Source: an uncultured Phycisphaerae bacterium (GTDB lineage Bacteria > Planctomycetota > Phycisphaerae > UBA1845 > PWPN01). From it: a stretch of 46,133 nucleotides of DNA. The position numbers and the translations under genes were made by a program. The notes below the pieces were generated by a model. The model had not been told where the DNA came from. It worked only from the letters and a program-made list of their open reading frames with translations, and did no database searches. Shown here in pieces: positions 18,125 to 26,258 of the stretch. Where the stretch lies: the NCBI GenBank assembly GCA_938005315.1, contig CALLOB010000050.1, forward strand, positions 1 through 46,133, written 5' to 3'. Numbering within the stretch: the stretch's first letter is position 1; every line of letters starts with the position of its first letter.

Positions 18125-19294
18125 TCAGGCCCCGGTCGACACGTCGGCGACCGATTGGCGCTCGATCAGGTCGATGTCGATCACCACGTGGGCATACGAG
18201 CGGCCGATCCACTCGCGCTGCCGGCTCTCGATCACCCGGCGCTCCAGCAGGTCCACCGCCGCGCGGCCGATGTCGTCGGTCCGCTGGGCGACGATGGTCA
18301 TGGGCGGATGGATCGCATGGGCCAGCTCGGAGTCGTCGAAGCCGACCACCGAAACGTCCTGCGGCACCCGGAGGTCGAGCCGGCGGCAGGCCTCATAGAC
18401 GCCCCAGGCGGCATAGGCGTCGATGGCCACCACGCCCACCGGCGGCTTCATGGCCGCCAGCACCGGTTGGATCGCGGTGCAGGCCCCCAGCCAGCGGCGG
18501 TTCTCCTGGAACCCGCGGTGGTGCGTGGCCGGATCGATCCACACCTTCCAGGCCGGATCCGGCCGGATACCGCCCTCGCGCAGGGCCCGCTCGTACCCGT
18601 GAATCCGGCCGGCGATGGAGGACACGTTGGGCTCGTGGGTGACCATCAATACCTGACGGTGGCCGCGGGCGATCAGATGGCCGGCGGCCGCGTGCCCGCC
18701 CTTCTCGTGGTCGGACTCCACCAGGTCGGCGGTCAGTCCGGGCAGCGTCCGATCGACCAGCACCATCGGAAAGCCGGCCTGGTGGATCTTGAACAGCGCG
18801 TCCACGTTGGCCGGATGCCAGGGCGGAAGCACCACCGCGCCCTGCGCGCCGCTTTCGGGCAGGCGCAGCATGTTGCGCGTCTCCAGTTCGATGTCCAGGT
18901 GGGCGTCGAGGATCTGCACCGACCAGCCGCGCTTCTGGCAGGCCCGCTCCACGCCGCGGGCGATGGCCATGTCGAAGGCGGCGCTGAGGTCCATGGCCAC
19001 GAAGGCCAGCATCCGCTGATCCGGCTGCCCGGTCGGCGCGGGATTGCGCACGAAGGCTCCGACGCCGGGGATGTGCCGCACCAGCCCCTCCTGGTCCAGC
19101 AGGCGGATGGCCTGCCGCACGGCCATGGTGCTGACGTCGAACTCGTCGGCGATCTCGCGCAGTGCCGGAAGCTTGGCCCCGGCCGCCAGCACGCCGGTGA
19201 GGATCCGCTCGCGGAGGTGGGCCGCGACCGAGCGGTGCAGGAAGCCCGGTTCGTCTCCGGGGCTTTCGCTTCCGTTGGAGGGCTTGCGGCTCAC
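18125..19294 (-). CDS. GntR-type regulator with LacI-like ligand-binding domain
   Basis: A 389-residue transcription factor with GTG start at 19294. The N-terminal winged helix (about 21-85) shows the GntR pattern: LRERILTGVLAAGAKLPALR, EFDVSTMAVRQAIRLLDQEG and GVGAFVRNP. From about 93 onward it is a periplasmic-binding-protein-like sensor of the LacI/PurR kind (AFVAMDLSAAFDMAIARGVE, FPMVLVDRTLPG, DVSVVGFDDSELA). This is the AraR-type architecture, usually a repressor released by a sugar. It sits inside the operon with an SDR, a Zn dehydrogenase and two hydrolase/oxidase-type enzymes, so it most likely controls them. The site where it binds was not identified. An obvious ribosome site is lacking; GGGGGGA is 13 bases upstream. 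Confidence 0.92.
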   Translation of the reverse strand: MSRKPSNGSESPGDEPGFLHRSVAAHLRERILTGVLAAGAKLPALREIADEFDVSTMAVRQAIRLLDQEGLVRHIPGVGAFVRNPAPTGQPDQRMLAFVAMDLSAAFDMAIARGVERACQKRGWSVQILDAHLDIELETRNMLRLPESGAQGAVVLPPWHPANVDALFKIHQAGFPMVLVDRTLPGLTADLVESDHEKGGHAAAGHLIARGHRQVLMVTHEPNVSSIAGRIHGYERALREGGIRPDPAWKVWIDPATHHRGFQENRRWLGACTAIQPVLAAMKPPVGVVAIDAYAAWGVYEACRRLDLRVPQDVSVVGFDDSELAHAIHPPMTIVAQRTDDIGRAAVDLLERRVIESRQREWIGRSYAHVVIDIDLIERQSVADVSTGA

Positions 19295-19369
19295 GCCGGA
19301 AAGATAATCCCCCCGCCGGGACGGGGCAACGGTGCAGGGCGCGGCGCGGAAGCCGCGGCCGCGCGGGGG

Positions 19370-20149
19370 TCACATCGCCCGCGTCGCGCCGGTGGAGATG
19401 CCGCCGTCGACCAGCAGGGTCTGGCCGGTGATGTAGGCCGAGGCATCCGAGGCCAGAAAGACCACCGCGCCGTCGAGGTCGTCGGGCCGGCCGGGCCGCT
19501 TCAGGGGGATGCGATCGACGAGGTAGTCGACCCAGGCCTGGTTCTCGTAGAGCACCTTGTTCTGCTCGGTGCGGAACCAGCCCGGGGCCAGGCAGTTGAC
19601 GGTGATGCCGTGCCGGCCCCAGTCGTCGGCCAGGCTCATGGTCAGCTGACGCACGCCGCCGCGGCTGGCGCAGTAGGGCCCCAGCCCGGCGTAGCCGAAC
19701 ACGCAGGTCACCGAGCCGATGTTGATGATCCGTCCGCGGCCCAGCGGGATCATCCGCGCGGCGACCTCCCGGGCGACGAAGAACGTGCCGCGGAGGTTGG
19801 TGTCCAGGACCAGGTTCCAGTCGTCCCAGGTGACGTCCAGGGCGGGCTTGCGGACGTTGCAGCCGGCATTGTTGACCAGAACGTCCAGCCGGCCGTAGTG
19901 GTCCCAGGCCTCGGCCACCGCCCGGCGGATGCTCAGCTCGTCGCGGACATCCAGCTCCACCGGGAACGCCCGCCGGCCCATCTGCTCGATCTCCCGGCGG
20001 AACGGCTCCAGGGCGTCGCGCCGCCGGCTGGTGATGACCAGGTCGGCGCCGGCCCGGGCCAGGGCCCGTCCCATGTACTGCCCAAGCCCCCGGCTGGTGC
20101 CGGTGACCATGGCCACCTTGCCGGAAAGGTCGAAAGGATTGCCGCTCAT
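19370..20149 (-). CDS. Short-chain dehydrogenase, gluconate 5-dehydrogenase-like, with YxxxR active site
   Basis: A 259-residue SDR starting at ATG 20149, which overlaps the stop of the dehydrogenase gene upstream (ATGA), behind GGGGGAGACG. The cofactor motif is VTGTSRGLGQYMG (about 15-27) with VNNAG at about 91-95. The catalytic serine region is INIGSV. The usual YxxxK reads YCASR (Tyr about 157, Arg about 161), so the lysine that lowers the tyrosine pKa is replaced by arginine. The C-terminal GQTLLVDGG is standard. It is nearest in style to gluconate 5-dehydrogenases and related polyol/keto-acid SDRs. With the adjacent Zn dehydrogenase it resembles the IdnD/IdnO pair of idonate breakdown (inference). 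The Lys-to-Arg change may be a subfamily feature rather than damage, because the rest is intact. Confidence 0.9.
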   Translation of the reverse strand: MSGNPFDLSGKVAMVTGTSRGLGQYMGRALARAGADLVITSRRRDALEPFRREIEQMGRRAFPVELDVRDELSIRRAVAEAWDHYGRLDVLVNNAGCNVRKPALDVTWDDWNLVLDTNLRGTFFVAREVAARMIPLGRGRIINIGSVTCVFGYAGLGPYCASRGGVRQLTMSLADDWGRHGITVNCLAPGWFRTEQNKVLYENQAWVDYLVDRIPLKRPGRPDDLDGAVVFLASDASAYITGQTLLVDGGISTGATRAM

Positions 20150-21192
20150 GCGTCTCCCCCGGGTCTGAGTACCACCTTGATCAGGCCCGGCTCGCGCCCG
20201 TACAGGCGCTCGAACCAGGCCGGCCCCTCCTCCAGCGGCGCCACAGCGCTGATCAGGCTGGCGACGTCCACCCGCCCGGCGGCCAGGGCCTCGATGCAGG
20301 CCGGATACTCGCCGCAGGAGGCGCACGAACCGGCCACCGTCAGTTCGCGCGTGACCGCCTGCTGCAGCGGCATGGGCACGTCCGCGTCCAGGTTGCCGAC
20401 GGCCGAAAGGAAGCCGCCCTTGCGCAGGCTCGTCAGGGCGGTGCGCAGCGTGTCCCCCCGCCCGACGGCATCAAAAGCGACGTCCGCGCCGTCGCCGCCG
20501 ACCGCCTCTCGCAGGCGTGCCTCGGGCCGGTCCGCCGAGACATCCAAGGTTTCATCGGCCCCCAGGCGTCGGGCCAGCGCCAGCCGGGCCGGGTCGATGT
20601 CCGCGGCCACGATCCGGCCGCAGCCGGCCAGCCGCAGGGCCTGTACGATCAGAAGACCGATCACCCCGGCCCCGACGACGACCGCGGTGTCGCCCAGGCG
20701 CAGCGGCACCCGGCCGACGGCGTGAAAGGCGATCGCCAGCGGTTCGATCATGGCCGCGTGCTCGAAGCTCAGCCCCGGCGGCAGGCGATAGATCACACGC
20801 TGCGGCACGGCCACATAGCGGGCGAAGGCCCCGTCGCGGCGGTATTCCGCGCAGGAAACGCCCAGCACCCGCCGGTCGTCGCAGAGGTTGATCCGCCCGC
20901 GGCGGCAGTTCCCGCAGCGGCCGCAGTAGATCGTGGAATCGAACGTCACCCGGTCGCCGGGGGCGAGATCCGATACTCCGGCGCCGACCTCGGCCACGAC
21001 GCCGGCGGCCTCGTGCCCCATGATCAGCGGCGGCCTCCTCCGGCCGGTGCTTCCGTCATAGCCGTGGACGTCGCTGCCGCAGATCGCGCAGGCCCGCACC
21101 GCCACCAGCACCTCGTCGGGACCGGGCACCGGCAAAGGCACTTCGGCCATCTCCAGCCGCCGGTACGCCTTGAGCACCAGAGCGTCCATCAT
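20146..21192 (-). CDS. Zinc-dependent medium-chain dehydrogenase (sorbitol/idonate dehydrogenase-like)
   Basis: A 348-residue MDR enzyme. Tandem ATGs lie at 21192 and 21189; I use the first. Catalytic zinc ligands are visible: Cys in AICGSDVHGYDG (about 38), His-Glu in IMGHEAAG (about 60-61) and Glu in IEPLAIAF (about 148). The structural zinc site is YCGRCGNCRRGRINLC (four Cys, about 89-104). The NAD-binding motif is VVVGAGVIGLL. The overall form fits sorbitol, L-idonate or threonine dehydrogenases, which oxidise a secondary alcohol of a polyol or sugar acid. Its stop overlaps the SDR start, so the two are probably made together and act in sequence. The exact substrate is not determinable here. 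Confidence 0.92.
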   Translation of the reverse strand: MMDALVLKAYRRLEMAEVPLPVPGPDEVLVAVRACAICGSDVHGYDGSTGRRRPPLIMGHEAAGVVAEVGAGVSDLAPGDRVTFDSTIYCGRCGNCRRGRINLCDDRRVLGVSCAEYRRDGAFARYVAVPQRVIYRLPPGLSFEHAAMIEPLAIAFHAVGRVPLRLGDTAVVVGAGVIGLLIVQALRLAGCGRIVAADIDPARLALARRLGADETLDVSADRPEARLREAVGGDGADVAFDAVGRGDTLRTALTSLRKGGFLSAVGNLDADVPMPLQQAVTRELTVAGSCASCGEYPACIEALAAGRVDVASLISAVAPLEEGPAWFERLYGREPGLIKVVLRPGGDA

Positions 21193-21215
21193 CGCAGGCC
21201 CTGCCCCTTCGCGGG

Positions 21216-22097
21216 TCACTCGAAGATCGTGTACCGCCGGGCCGGCTCGGCAAAGCCCGCGAAATGCTGCGGCACGTCGTCGAAAGGTCCGGAGTCCCAG
21301 TTGTCGCCGTAATGATACAGCCAGGTCTTGGCCCGCACCTCGCGCGGCAGAGTGCGCAGCTCGGTCAGCAGGGCATGGACCGGGTTGGGCTGGTCGAACA
21401 GCTGCACGTCGTGGAAGCACACGTCGGCCTGCTCCATCATGGTCGCGTAGGCCGGGTAATCGAAGCGGCTGTCGCCGCTGAAGAACAGCGACCGGCCGGT
21501 CTGGCCGTCCACGATCCGCACGCCGTAGGACGGCCAGTCGTACTTGCGTTCGATCTGGATGTGGTCGGTCGGGAACAGGCTGACGTCGTAGCGCTTGAGC
21601 ATGGTGAAGTGGTTGCGGTCCGGCTCGCTGAGATTCAGCGCCAGAATGAAGAAGTAATCCTGGAGCAGCACGTAGCGCCCGGCCATGGCGTTCAGCCCGC
21701 CCTTGAGCGAGTGATCCCAGAGGTTCATCAGGATGCTGATCGAACTGATGATCTGCGGCTTGAACGGCCGGCCCCTGCGCCGGTCGCCGAACGTGTAGGC
21801 GTTGACCAGGGCCATTTCCTCCAGGCCGCCGATGTGATCGGCGTGCTGGTGGGTGACGAGAACCCGCCGGATCGCCGGGTAGTTGATTGCTCCACCGGTG
21901 CGCAGGTACTCGAAGCCCGGCCGCTGCATCAGTGCATAAAGGGCCAGGGGCCCGGTGGTCCCGAAGTCGATGAGCAGCGTGTCGTCCGGGGCTTCCTGTC
22001 GGCCGGGGCCCTGGGACCAGGCCTCCACCAGCACGTTGGACTGAAAATTGCGCTTGGCGAAGGCCGAGCCCACGCCCAGGAAAGTCCAGGTGAGCAT
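21216..22097 (-). CDS. MBL-fold metal-dependent hydrolase
   Basis: A 293-residue metallo-beta-lactamase-fold protein, ATG 22097 behind AGAGGTGA. The metal motif THQHADHIGG (HxHxDH) lies at about 82-91, with further candidate ligands in FFSGDSRFDYP and a late histidine in LYHYGDNWDSGPF. The N-terminus MLTWTFLGVGSAFAKRNFQSN is typical of RNase Z/phosphodiesterase-like MBL proteins. It heads the five-gene operon, 23 bases before the Zn dehydrogenase, so it probably supplies a hydrolytic step such as lactone or phosphodiester opening (inference). A tRNA-processing role is unlikely given the context. Between 22105 and 22136 two CTGATA-like repeats 25 bases apart could be an operator. Confidence 0.87.
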   Translation of the reverse strand: MLTWTFLGVGSAFAKRNFQSNVLVEAWSQGPGRQEAPDDTLLIDFGTTGPLALYALMQRPGFEYLRTGGAINYPAIRRVLVTHQHADHIGGLEEMALVNAYTFGDRRRGRPFKPQIISSISILMNLWDHSLKGGLNAMAGRYVLLQDYFFILALNLSEPDRNHFTMLKRYDVSLFPTDHIQIERKYDWPSYGVRIVDGQTGRSLFFSGDSRFDYPAYATMMEQADVCFHDVQLFDQPNPVHALLTELRTLPREVRAKTWLYHYGDNWDSGPFDDVPQHFAGFAEPARRYTIFE

Positions 22098-22421
22098 GCC
22101 GTTTCACCTCTGATAAGGCGCACAATCCCGGCGTCCTGATAGACGCCGCCGCGTCGGTGCCGGCGGATCTCAAAGGCGTCCGCCGCCGGCTGAAAACCGT
22201 CAGGGGAAAGGCTTTGCGACGGCCGCGCCCGCCGGCGGGCGCTCCGCGAACCAGGGTCTTCACGCCGTGGTCGCCGGCGGGAGTTCCGGTCGGCAGGCCG
22301 CCGCGTCTCCCCCAGGCAGGGCGTCTTGAACCCGTGGACGCCCCGCAACAAGCCCTTATAATCATTCGGCAGGGGCATGCAAGGCGCCCGGGAAAAGTGC
22401 GCCTGTGAAAGGGGATCCTCC
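22098..22421. other. Divergent regulatory gap between the catabolic operon and the CBM48 gene
   Basis: No gene is visible in this 324-base stretch. Near 22105-22136 the plus strand has TCTGATAAGGCG and CCTGATAGACG as imperfect direct repeats, a possible operator for the GntR-LacI regulator. The plus-strand promoter at 22335-22362 is listed separately. I see nothing specific in the remainder. Confidence 0.4.
22335..22362 (+). promoter_or_regulatory. Promoter for the CBM48 gene
   Basis: TGGACG (22335-22340), a 16-base spacer and a perfect TATAAT (22357-22362). The predicted start near 22369 leaves a leader of about 53 bases before ATG 22422. Confidence 0.55.
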
Positions 22422-22700
22422 ATGGTACTCAAGCGAGGCAAAACCGAGATCACCTTCGTGTATCGACCGACGACAAGCTGCAGCGCCGTGCACGTGGCCG
22501 GAACCTTCAACAACTGGCAGCCGCAGAACGGCAAGATGTCCCGGCAGAAGGACGGAACCTACCGCAAGCGGTTGAGCCTCGAGCCCGGCCGGCACCTGTA
22601 CCGTTTCGTGGTCGATGGCCATTGGATCGAGGACGCCGAGGCCGAGGAGCAGGTGATCAATCAGTATGGCGGCCACGATTCCGTGGTCACCGTCGGCTGA
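22422..22700 (+). CDS. Stand-alone CBM48 / AMPK-beta-type glycogen-binding protein
   Basis: A 92-residue protein consisting of a single early-set domain. I start at ATG 22422 with AAAGGGGAT in front; an upstream in-frame ATG at 22377 lies close to the predicted transcript start and is less likely. Family hallmarks: TFVYRPTTSCSAVHVAGTFN then NWQPQNGKMSRQKDGTYRKR and GRHLYRFVVDGHWIEDAEAE. The VAGTFNNW and YRFVVDG motifs with aromatic residues are those of glycogen-binding modules in AMPK beta, isoamylase and branching enzyme. Nothing is attached to it. It probably binds glycogen or starch, or serves as a targeting or sensing subunit (inference). It has its own promoter and a terminator, so it is expressed as a single gene. 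Confidence 0.88.
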   Translation: MVLKRGKTEITFVYRPTTSCSAVHVAGTFNNWQPQNGKMSRQKDGTYRKRLSLEPGRHLYRFVVDGHWIEDAEAEEQVINQYGGHDSVVTVG

Positions 22701-22763
22701 CGGCCGCCCAGACGGCCCTGGCGCGGGCGCCTGCGCGTTGCAGGCCCGCCGGCGGGGCTCCTT

Positions 22764-22797
22764 AACGCCCCCACAAATCGAGGCGGGCGTTTCTCTT
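22764..22797 (+). terminator. Intrinsic terminator after the CBM48 gene
   Basis: AACGCCC (22764-22770) pairs with GGGCGTT (22785-22791), followed by TCTCTT. It overlaps the -35 region of the next promoter. Confidence 0.5.
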
Positions 22798-22824
22798 GGG
22801 GGCACCGGGCGGGTTTGCTAGACT
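22796..22824 (+). promoter_or_regulatory. Promoter for lipA
   Basis: TTGGGG (22796-22801), a 17-base spacer and TAGACT (22819-22824). The transcript would start near 22831, about 77 bases before the chosen lipA start, which also argues against the earlier in-frame ATG at 22815. Confidence 0.5.
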
Positions 22825-22907
22825 TACCCGGAGAGGGCGGCGGCGTCGCGGGGGTGCGCCGGCCCCCCTTCGTGGCGGCCACCATCCTGCCCCCGGAGCC
22901 TGACTGT

Positions 22908-23825
22908 ATGGCCTCGCTGCCCGTGTTGTCTTCGCCGATGCCCGGTTCCGGGCGGCGGCTGCCGCCGTGGCTGAAGCGCCCGATGCCCGACCGGGGCATG
23001 CTCGCGACGTCCGAAGTGGTTCAGCGCAGCGGGGTGGCCACGGTCTGCCGGGAGGCCCGCTGCCCGAACCTCACCGAATGCTGGTCTCACCGCACGGCCA
23101 CGTTCATGATCCTGGGCGACCGCTGCACGCGGCGGTGCCGCTTCTGCGCGGTCTCGACCGCCCGGCCCGCCCCGCCGGCGGCGGACGAACCGGATCGGCT
23201 GGCCGAGGCGGTTCGATCGCTGGGCCTGCGGCACGTGGTCATCACCGCCGTGGCCCGGGACGACCTGGACGACGAAGGCGCCGGCCATTTCGCGGCCTGC
23301 GTGCGGGCGGTGCGGGCCGTGAGCCCGGAATCGACGATCGAAGTGCTGCCGGCCGACTTTCACGCCCGCCAGGAGCTCATCGCCGCGCTGTGCGACGCCG
23401 ACCCAGACGTCTACAACCACAACCTCGAGACCGTCGAGAGGCTGACGCCGGCGGTCCGGCCCCAGGCCGGCTACCGGCGTTCGCTGGAGGTTCTGCGGAT
23501 CGTGCGGCGCCTGCGCCCGGACATGATCATCAAGAGCGGCCTGATGGTCGGCCTGGGCGAGACGCTCGATGAGATCCGGCGGACGTTCGCGGACCTGCGC
23601 TCGGCCGGATGCGACGTGGTCACCGTCGGCCAGTACCTTCAGCCCGCCGGGCAGCTGCTCCCGGTGGCGCGTTTCTACACGCCGGAGGAGTTCGAGGCCC
23701 TGGCCGGGGAAGCCCGGGCCGCGGGATTCGCCGGCGCGGCGTGCGGTCCGTTCGTGCGCAGCAGCTACAATGCCGGCGAGGTCTATGCGGCCCTGCGGTC
23801 CGGCCGTTCCGGTTGCCGCGGGTGA
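22908..23825 (+). CDS. lipA: Lipoyl synthase
   Basis: A 305-residue radical SAM enzyme that inserts two sulfurs into octanoyl-protein to make lipoate. The auxiliary cluster motif CREARCPNLTEC lies at about 48-59. The radical SAM motif DRCTRRCRFCAV (CxxxCxxC) lies at about 70-81. The C-terminal RSSYNAGE holds the conserved serine that ligates the auxiliary cluster. The linker NHNLETVERL is also typical. I start at ATG 22908, with GGAG 11 bases upstream, because earlier in-frame codons fall at or before the predicted transcript start. No lipB or 2-oxoacid dehydrogenase gene is adjacent. The next gene starts 60 bases on. Confidence 0.97.
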   Translation: MASLPVLSSPMPGSGRRLPPWLKRPMPDRGMLATSEVVQRSGVATVCREARCPNLTECWSHRTATFMILGDRCTRRCRFCAVSTARPAPPAADEPDRLAEAVRSLGLRHVVITAVARDDLDDEGAGHFAACVRAVRAVSPESTIEVLPADFHARQELIAALCDADPDVYNHNLETVERLTPAVRPQAGYRRSLEVLRIVRRLRPDMIIKSGLMVGLGETLDEIRRTFADLRSAGCDVVTVGQYLQPAGQLLPVARFYTPEEFEALAGEARAAGFAGAACGPFVRSSYNAGEVYAALRSGRSGCRG

Positions 23826-23885
23826 TCAGGCGTCCCCGGCTGCTCGAATCCATCATCCACAAAGGCCCTTGAGCAGGAGCTCGGC

Positions 23886-26219
23886 ATGTCGATCGCGGCG
23901 ATGATCGCGATGGCGACCGTCTGGGCGGCGGTCGAACCCGACAATCGCGTCCTGAACCCGGGTTTTCAGCTCACACCGGGCACGGCCCAGGCGGCCGGCT
24001 GGCACCCCGTGGACGCGTATCGGATCATGGATGAAGCCCTCCTGGCCGAACCGGCCGGGCCTTCGCGGTCCGCCGGGGCGGTGCAGATCATCCGTTGCGA
24101 TCCGCCGCTGAACGAGCCGTTCACCGCCTCGTGCGAGGCCCGTTCGGAGGGGGTCGGCGACGGCGGCGACTTCGCGATATGGCTCGATCTGATCTGCGAC
24201 GACGGCTCGCCGCTGTGGGCCCGGGCGGCCGGCTTCGGCCGGGGCACGCATGACTGGCAGGAAGCCTGCGTCGATGTGGAACCGCCGCGCCCGATCCGCG
24301 AGATCCGCTTTCACCTGCTGCTGCGCGGCACCAGCGGGCGGGCCTGGTTTCGCAAGCCCCGTCTGGAGCCGAGCAGGTCGCGGATCGAGCGATTGGAGGC
24401 GGTGACCGGGCTGTGGGGTTCCGGCAGCCTGCTGGTGCGTGCCGAGACCAACATCGACGCCGTCCTGGTGCTGACCGCCGACAGCCAGGCCGGGGAACCC
24501 CGGCCGATCGCCTCGGCCACCGGTCGGCGACTGAAGATCGACCTGGCCGGGAAGCCCGGGGAGGCCTCTGCAGAGGCGGTGGCGGTGGAAGCGCGTTCCA
24601 CGGCCCGTCCTGAACGGGCGGCAAGCCGCGTGGTGGAGCCCGTCCGGATGCCGGCGGCTGCCGGGCCGGTGTTCGCCTGGACGGCCGACCCGCTGGCCCG
24701 TCTGTTCGACGACAGCCTTCCGCCGGCGGCCGCCGAACCGATGGAGCTGGAGGCGGTCCGGGACGGCCACGCCGCCTTCCAGGTCGGGATCATCTCCCGT
24801 CCGGACCGGGGGGCGGTGGGCGTGCACGTGCAGATGGGCCCGCTGACGGCCGAGGGCGGGACCGTGTACGACGCGGCTGCATGGAAGCGTTTTCGCGTGG
24901 GCTACATCGAGACGCTCCGTCCCGCGCCGCACCCGTTTCTCGAACGGCGCGGGCCGACATGGTGGCCGGACCCGCTGCTGCCCTACCGCCGGCTGGAGCT
25001 GCCGCCGGGGGAAGCGCGGGCGGTGCTGCTGGACACCCGCGTGCCGCCGGATCAGCCGGCGGGGCTGTATCGCGGGTTTGTGACCGTCGAGAGCCGGGAG
25101 GGCCCGCCGCTGCGGCTTCCGATCGCCCTGCGGGTGCGGGATTTCCGCATGCCCGTCCGGCCGGGGATCAGGACCGCCTTCGCCCTGATGGACGGCTTCC
25201 TGGAGAAGGTCTACGGCACGATCACGCCGGAGCTGCGCCGGGCGTGCACCGCCTACCTGCTGGATTGCCGCCTGAACCCCGACGACATCAGCCGCACGTC
25301 GCCGCCGGATCTGGACGAGCTGAGCTGGGCGAAGGACCGGGGCCTGAACGCCTTCAACGTGCTCAACGTCGTGCCCGAGCCGGAGGCGCCGACCACGTGG
25401 GTGTGCTTTGCGCCGGTGGAGGCCTACACGGAGGCCTTCAAGGCCCGTTTTCTCGAGCGGCTGGATGCGGTCGTGCCCGAGCTTCGCCGCCGGGGCCTGC
25501 TGGAGTACGCCTACGTTTACGGTTTCGACGAGCGCGGCGAGGAATACCTGCCGGTGATCCGCGATTTCTTCGGCGCGATCCGGGCGCGTCACCCGGAGCT
25601 GCGCACGCTCTCGACCTGCTGGCCGCCGGCGGGCACCGACCCGTCCACGCTGAACATCGACTGGTACTGCCCGCTGTCGAACCAATACGACCCGGCGGCG
25701 GCGGCCGACCTGCGACGCCGGGGCGGTCAGATGTGGTGGTACATCTGCATGGGGCCGGGCTATCCGTATGCCAACTGGCTGTTCGAGCATCCGCTGGTCG
25801 AGGCCCGGGTGATCTGGTGGCAGGCGTGGATGCAGGGGGTGGACGGCTTCCTGTACTGGGGGCTGAACATCTGGGATCGTCCGCGCAACGACGTCCCGAT
25901 TCCCGACGACGCGGATGTCCGCCTGCCCTGGTCGGTCACGCCCTTCGAGCCGCTGCACGGCGACGGCGTGCTGGTGTATCCGGGCCCGCGCGGGCTGATC
26001 GGCTCGCTGCGGCTGCTGGCCATCCGCGACGGGATCGAGGACACGATGCTGCTGAACGCCGCCGCGCAACGGGTCGGACACGAGCGGGCAAGCGAGGCCG
26101 CACGGCGCGTGGCCGCGGGCATGACCGACTTCACGCGCGACCCGCGGGTGCTTCAGGCGGCGCGGCGCGAGCTGCTGGACCTGCTGGCGGCGGCACCGGT
26201 CGCCGCGGGGCATCGTTGA
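23886..26219 (+). CDS. DUF4091 (GH123-like) secreted glycoside hydrolase
   Basis: A 777-residue protein, ATG 23886 behind AGGAG. The N-terminus (MSIAAMIAMATVWAAVEP) is a hydrophobic, signal-like stretch without basic residues. It is followed by a jelly-roll-type domain opening with NRVLNPGFQL (about 20-150) and a middle beta region. The C-terminal half is the DUF4091 barrel: AFALMDGFLEKVYGTI, YVYGFDERGEEYLPVI with the Asp-Glu pair expected at the GH123 catalytic site, STCWPPAGT, and GVDGFLYWGLNIWD. GH123 members are beta-N-acetylgalactosaminidases that use substrate-assisted catalysis, but most DUF4091 proteins are untested. It is probably exported and acts on a glycan. It converges on the oxidoreductase gene with a 39-base gap. 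Confidence 0.88.
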   Translation: MSIAAMIAMATVWAAVEPDNRVLNPGFQLTPGTAQAAGWHPVDAYRIMDEALLAEPAGPSRSAGAVQIIRCDPPLNEPFTASCEARSEGVGDGGDFAIWLDLICDDGSPLWARAAGFGRGTHDWQEACVDVEPPRPIREIRFHLLLRGTSGRAWFRKPRLEPSRSRIERLEAVTGLWGSGSLLVRAETNIDAVLVLTADSQAGEPRPIASATGRRLKIDLAGKPGEASAEAVAVEARSTARPERAASRVVEPVRMPAAAGPVFAWTADPLARLFDDSLPPAAAEPMELEAVRDGHAAFQVGIISRPDRGAVGVHVQMGPLTAEGGTVYDAAAWKRFRVGYIETLRPAPHPFLERRGPTWWPDPLLPYRRLELPPGEARAVLLDTRVPPDQPAGLYRGFVTVESREGPPLRLPIALRVRDFRMPVRPGIRTAFALMDGFLEKVYGTITPELRRACTAYLLDCRLNPDDISRTSPPDLDELSWAKDRGLNAFNVLNVVPEPEAPTTWVCFAPVEAYTEAFKARFLERLDAVVPELRRRGLLEYAYVYGFDERGEEYLPVIRDFFGAIRARHPELRTLSTCWPPAGTDPSTLNIDWYCPLSNQYDPAAAADLRRRGGQMWWYICMGPGYPYANWLFEHPLVEARVIWWQAWMQGVDGFLYWGLNIWDRPRNDVPIPDDADVRLPWSVTPFEPLHGDGVLVYPGPRGLIGSLRLLAIRDGIEDTMLLNAAAQRVGHERASEAARRVAAGMTDFTRDPRVLQAARRELLDLLAAAPVAAGHR

Positions 26220-26258
26220 CCACGCGATACCGCGTGCTTTCCGGTCGTCCGGGGGCGT

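Noticed and set aside
16066-18642. A long plus-strand frame opposite the FAD oxidoreductase and regulator
   Set aside because: It spans two real minus-strand genes and their junction and has no ribosome site or recognisable sequence.
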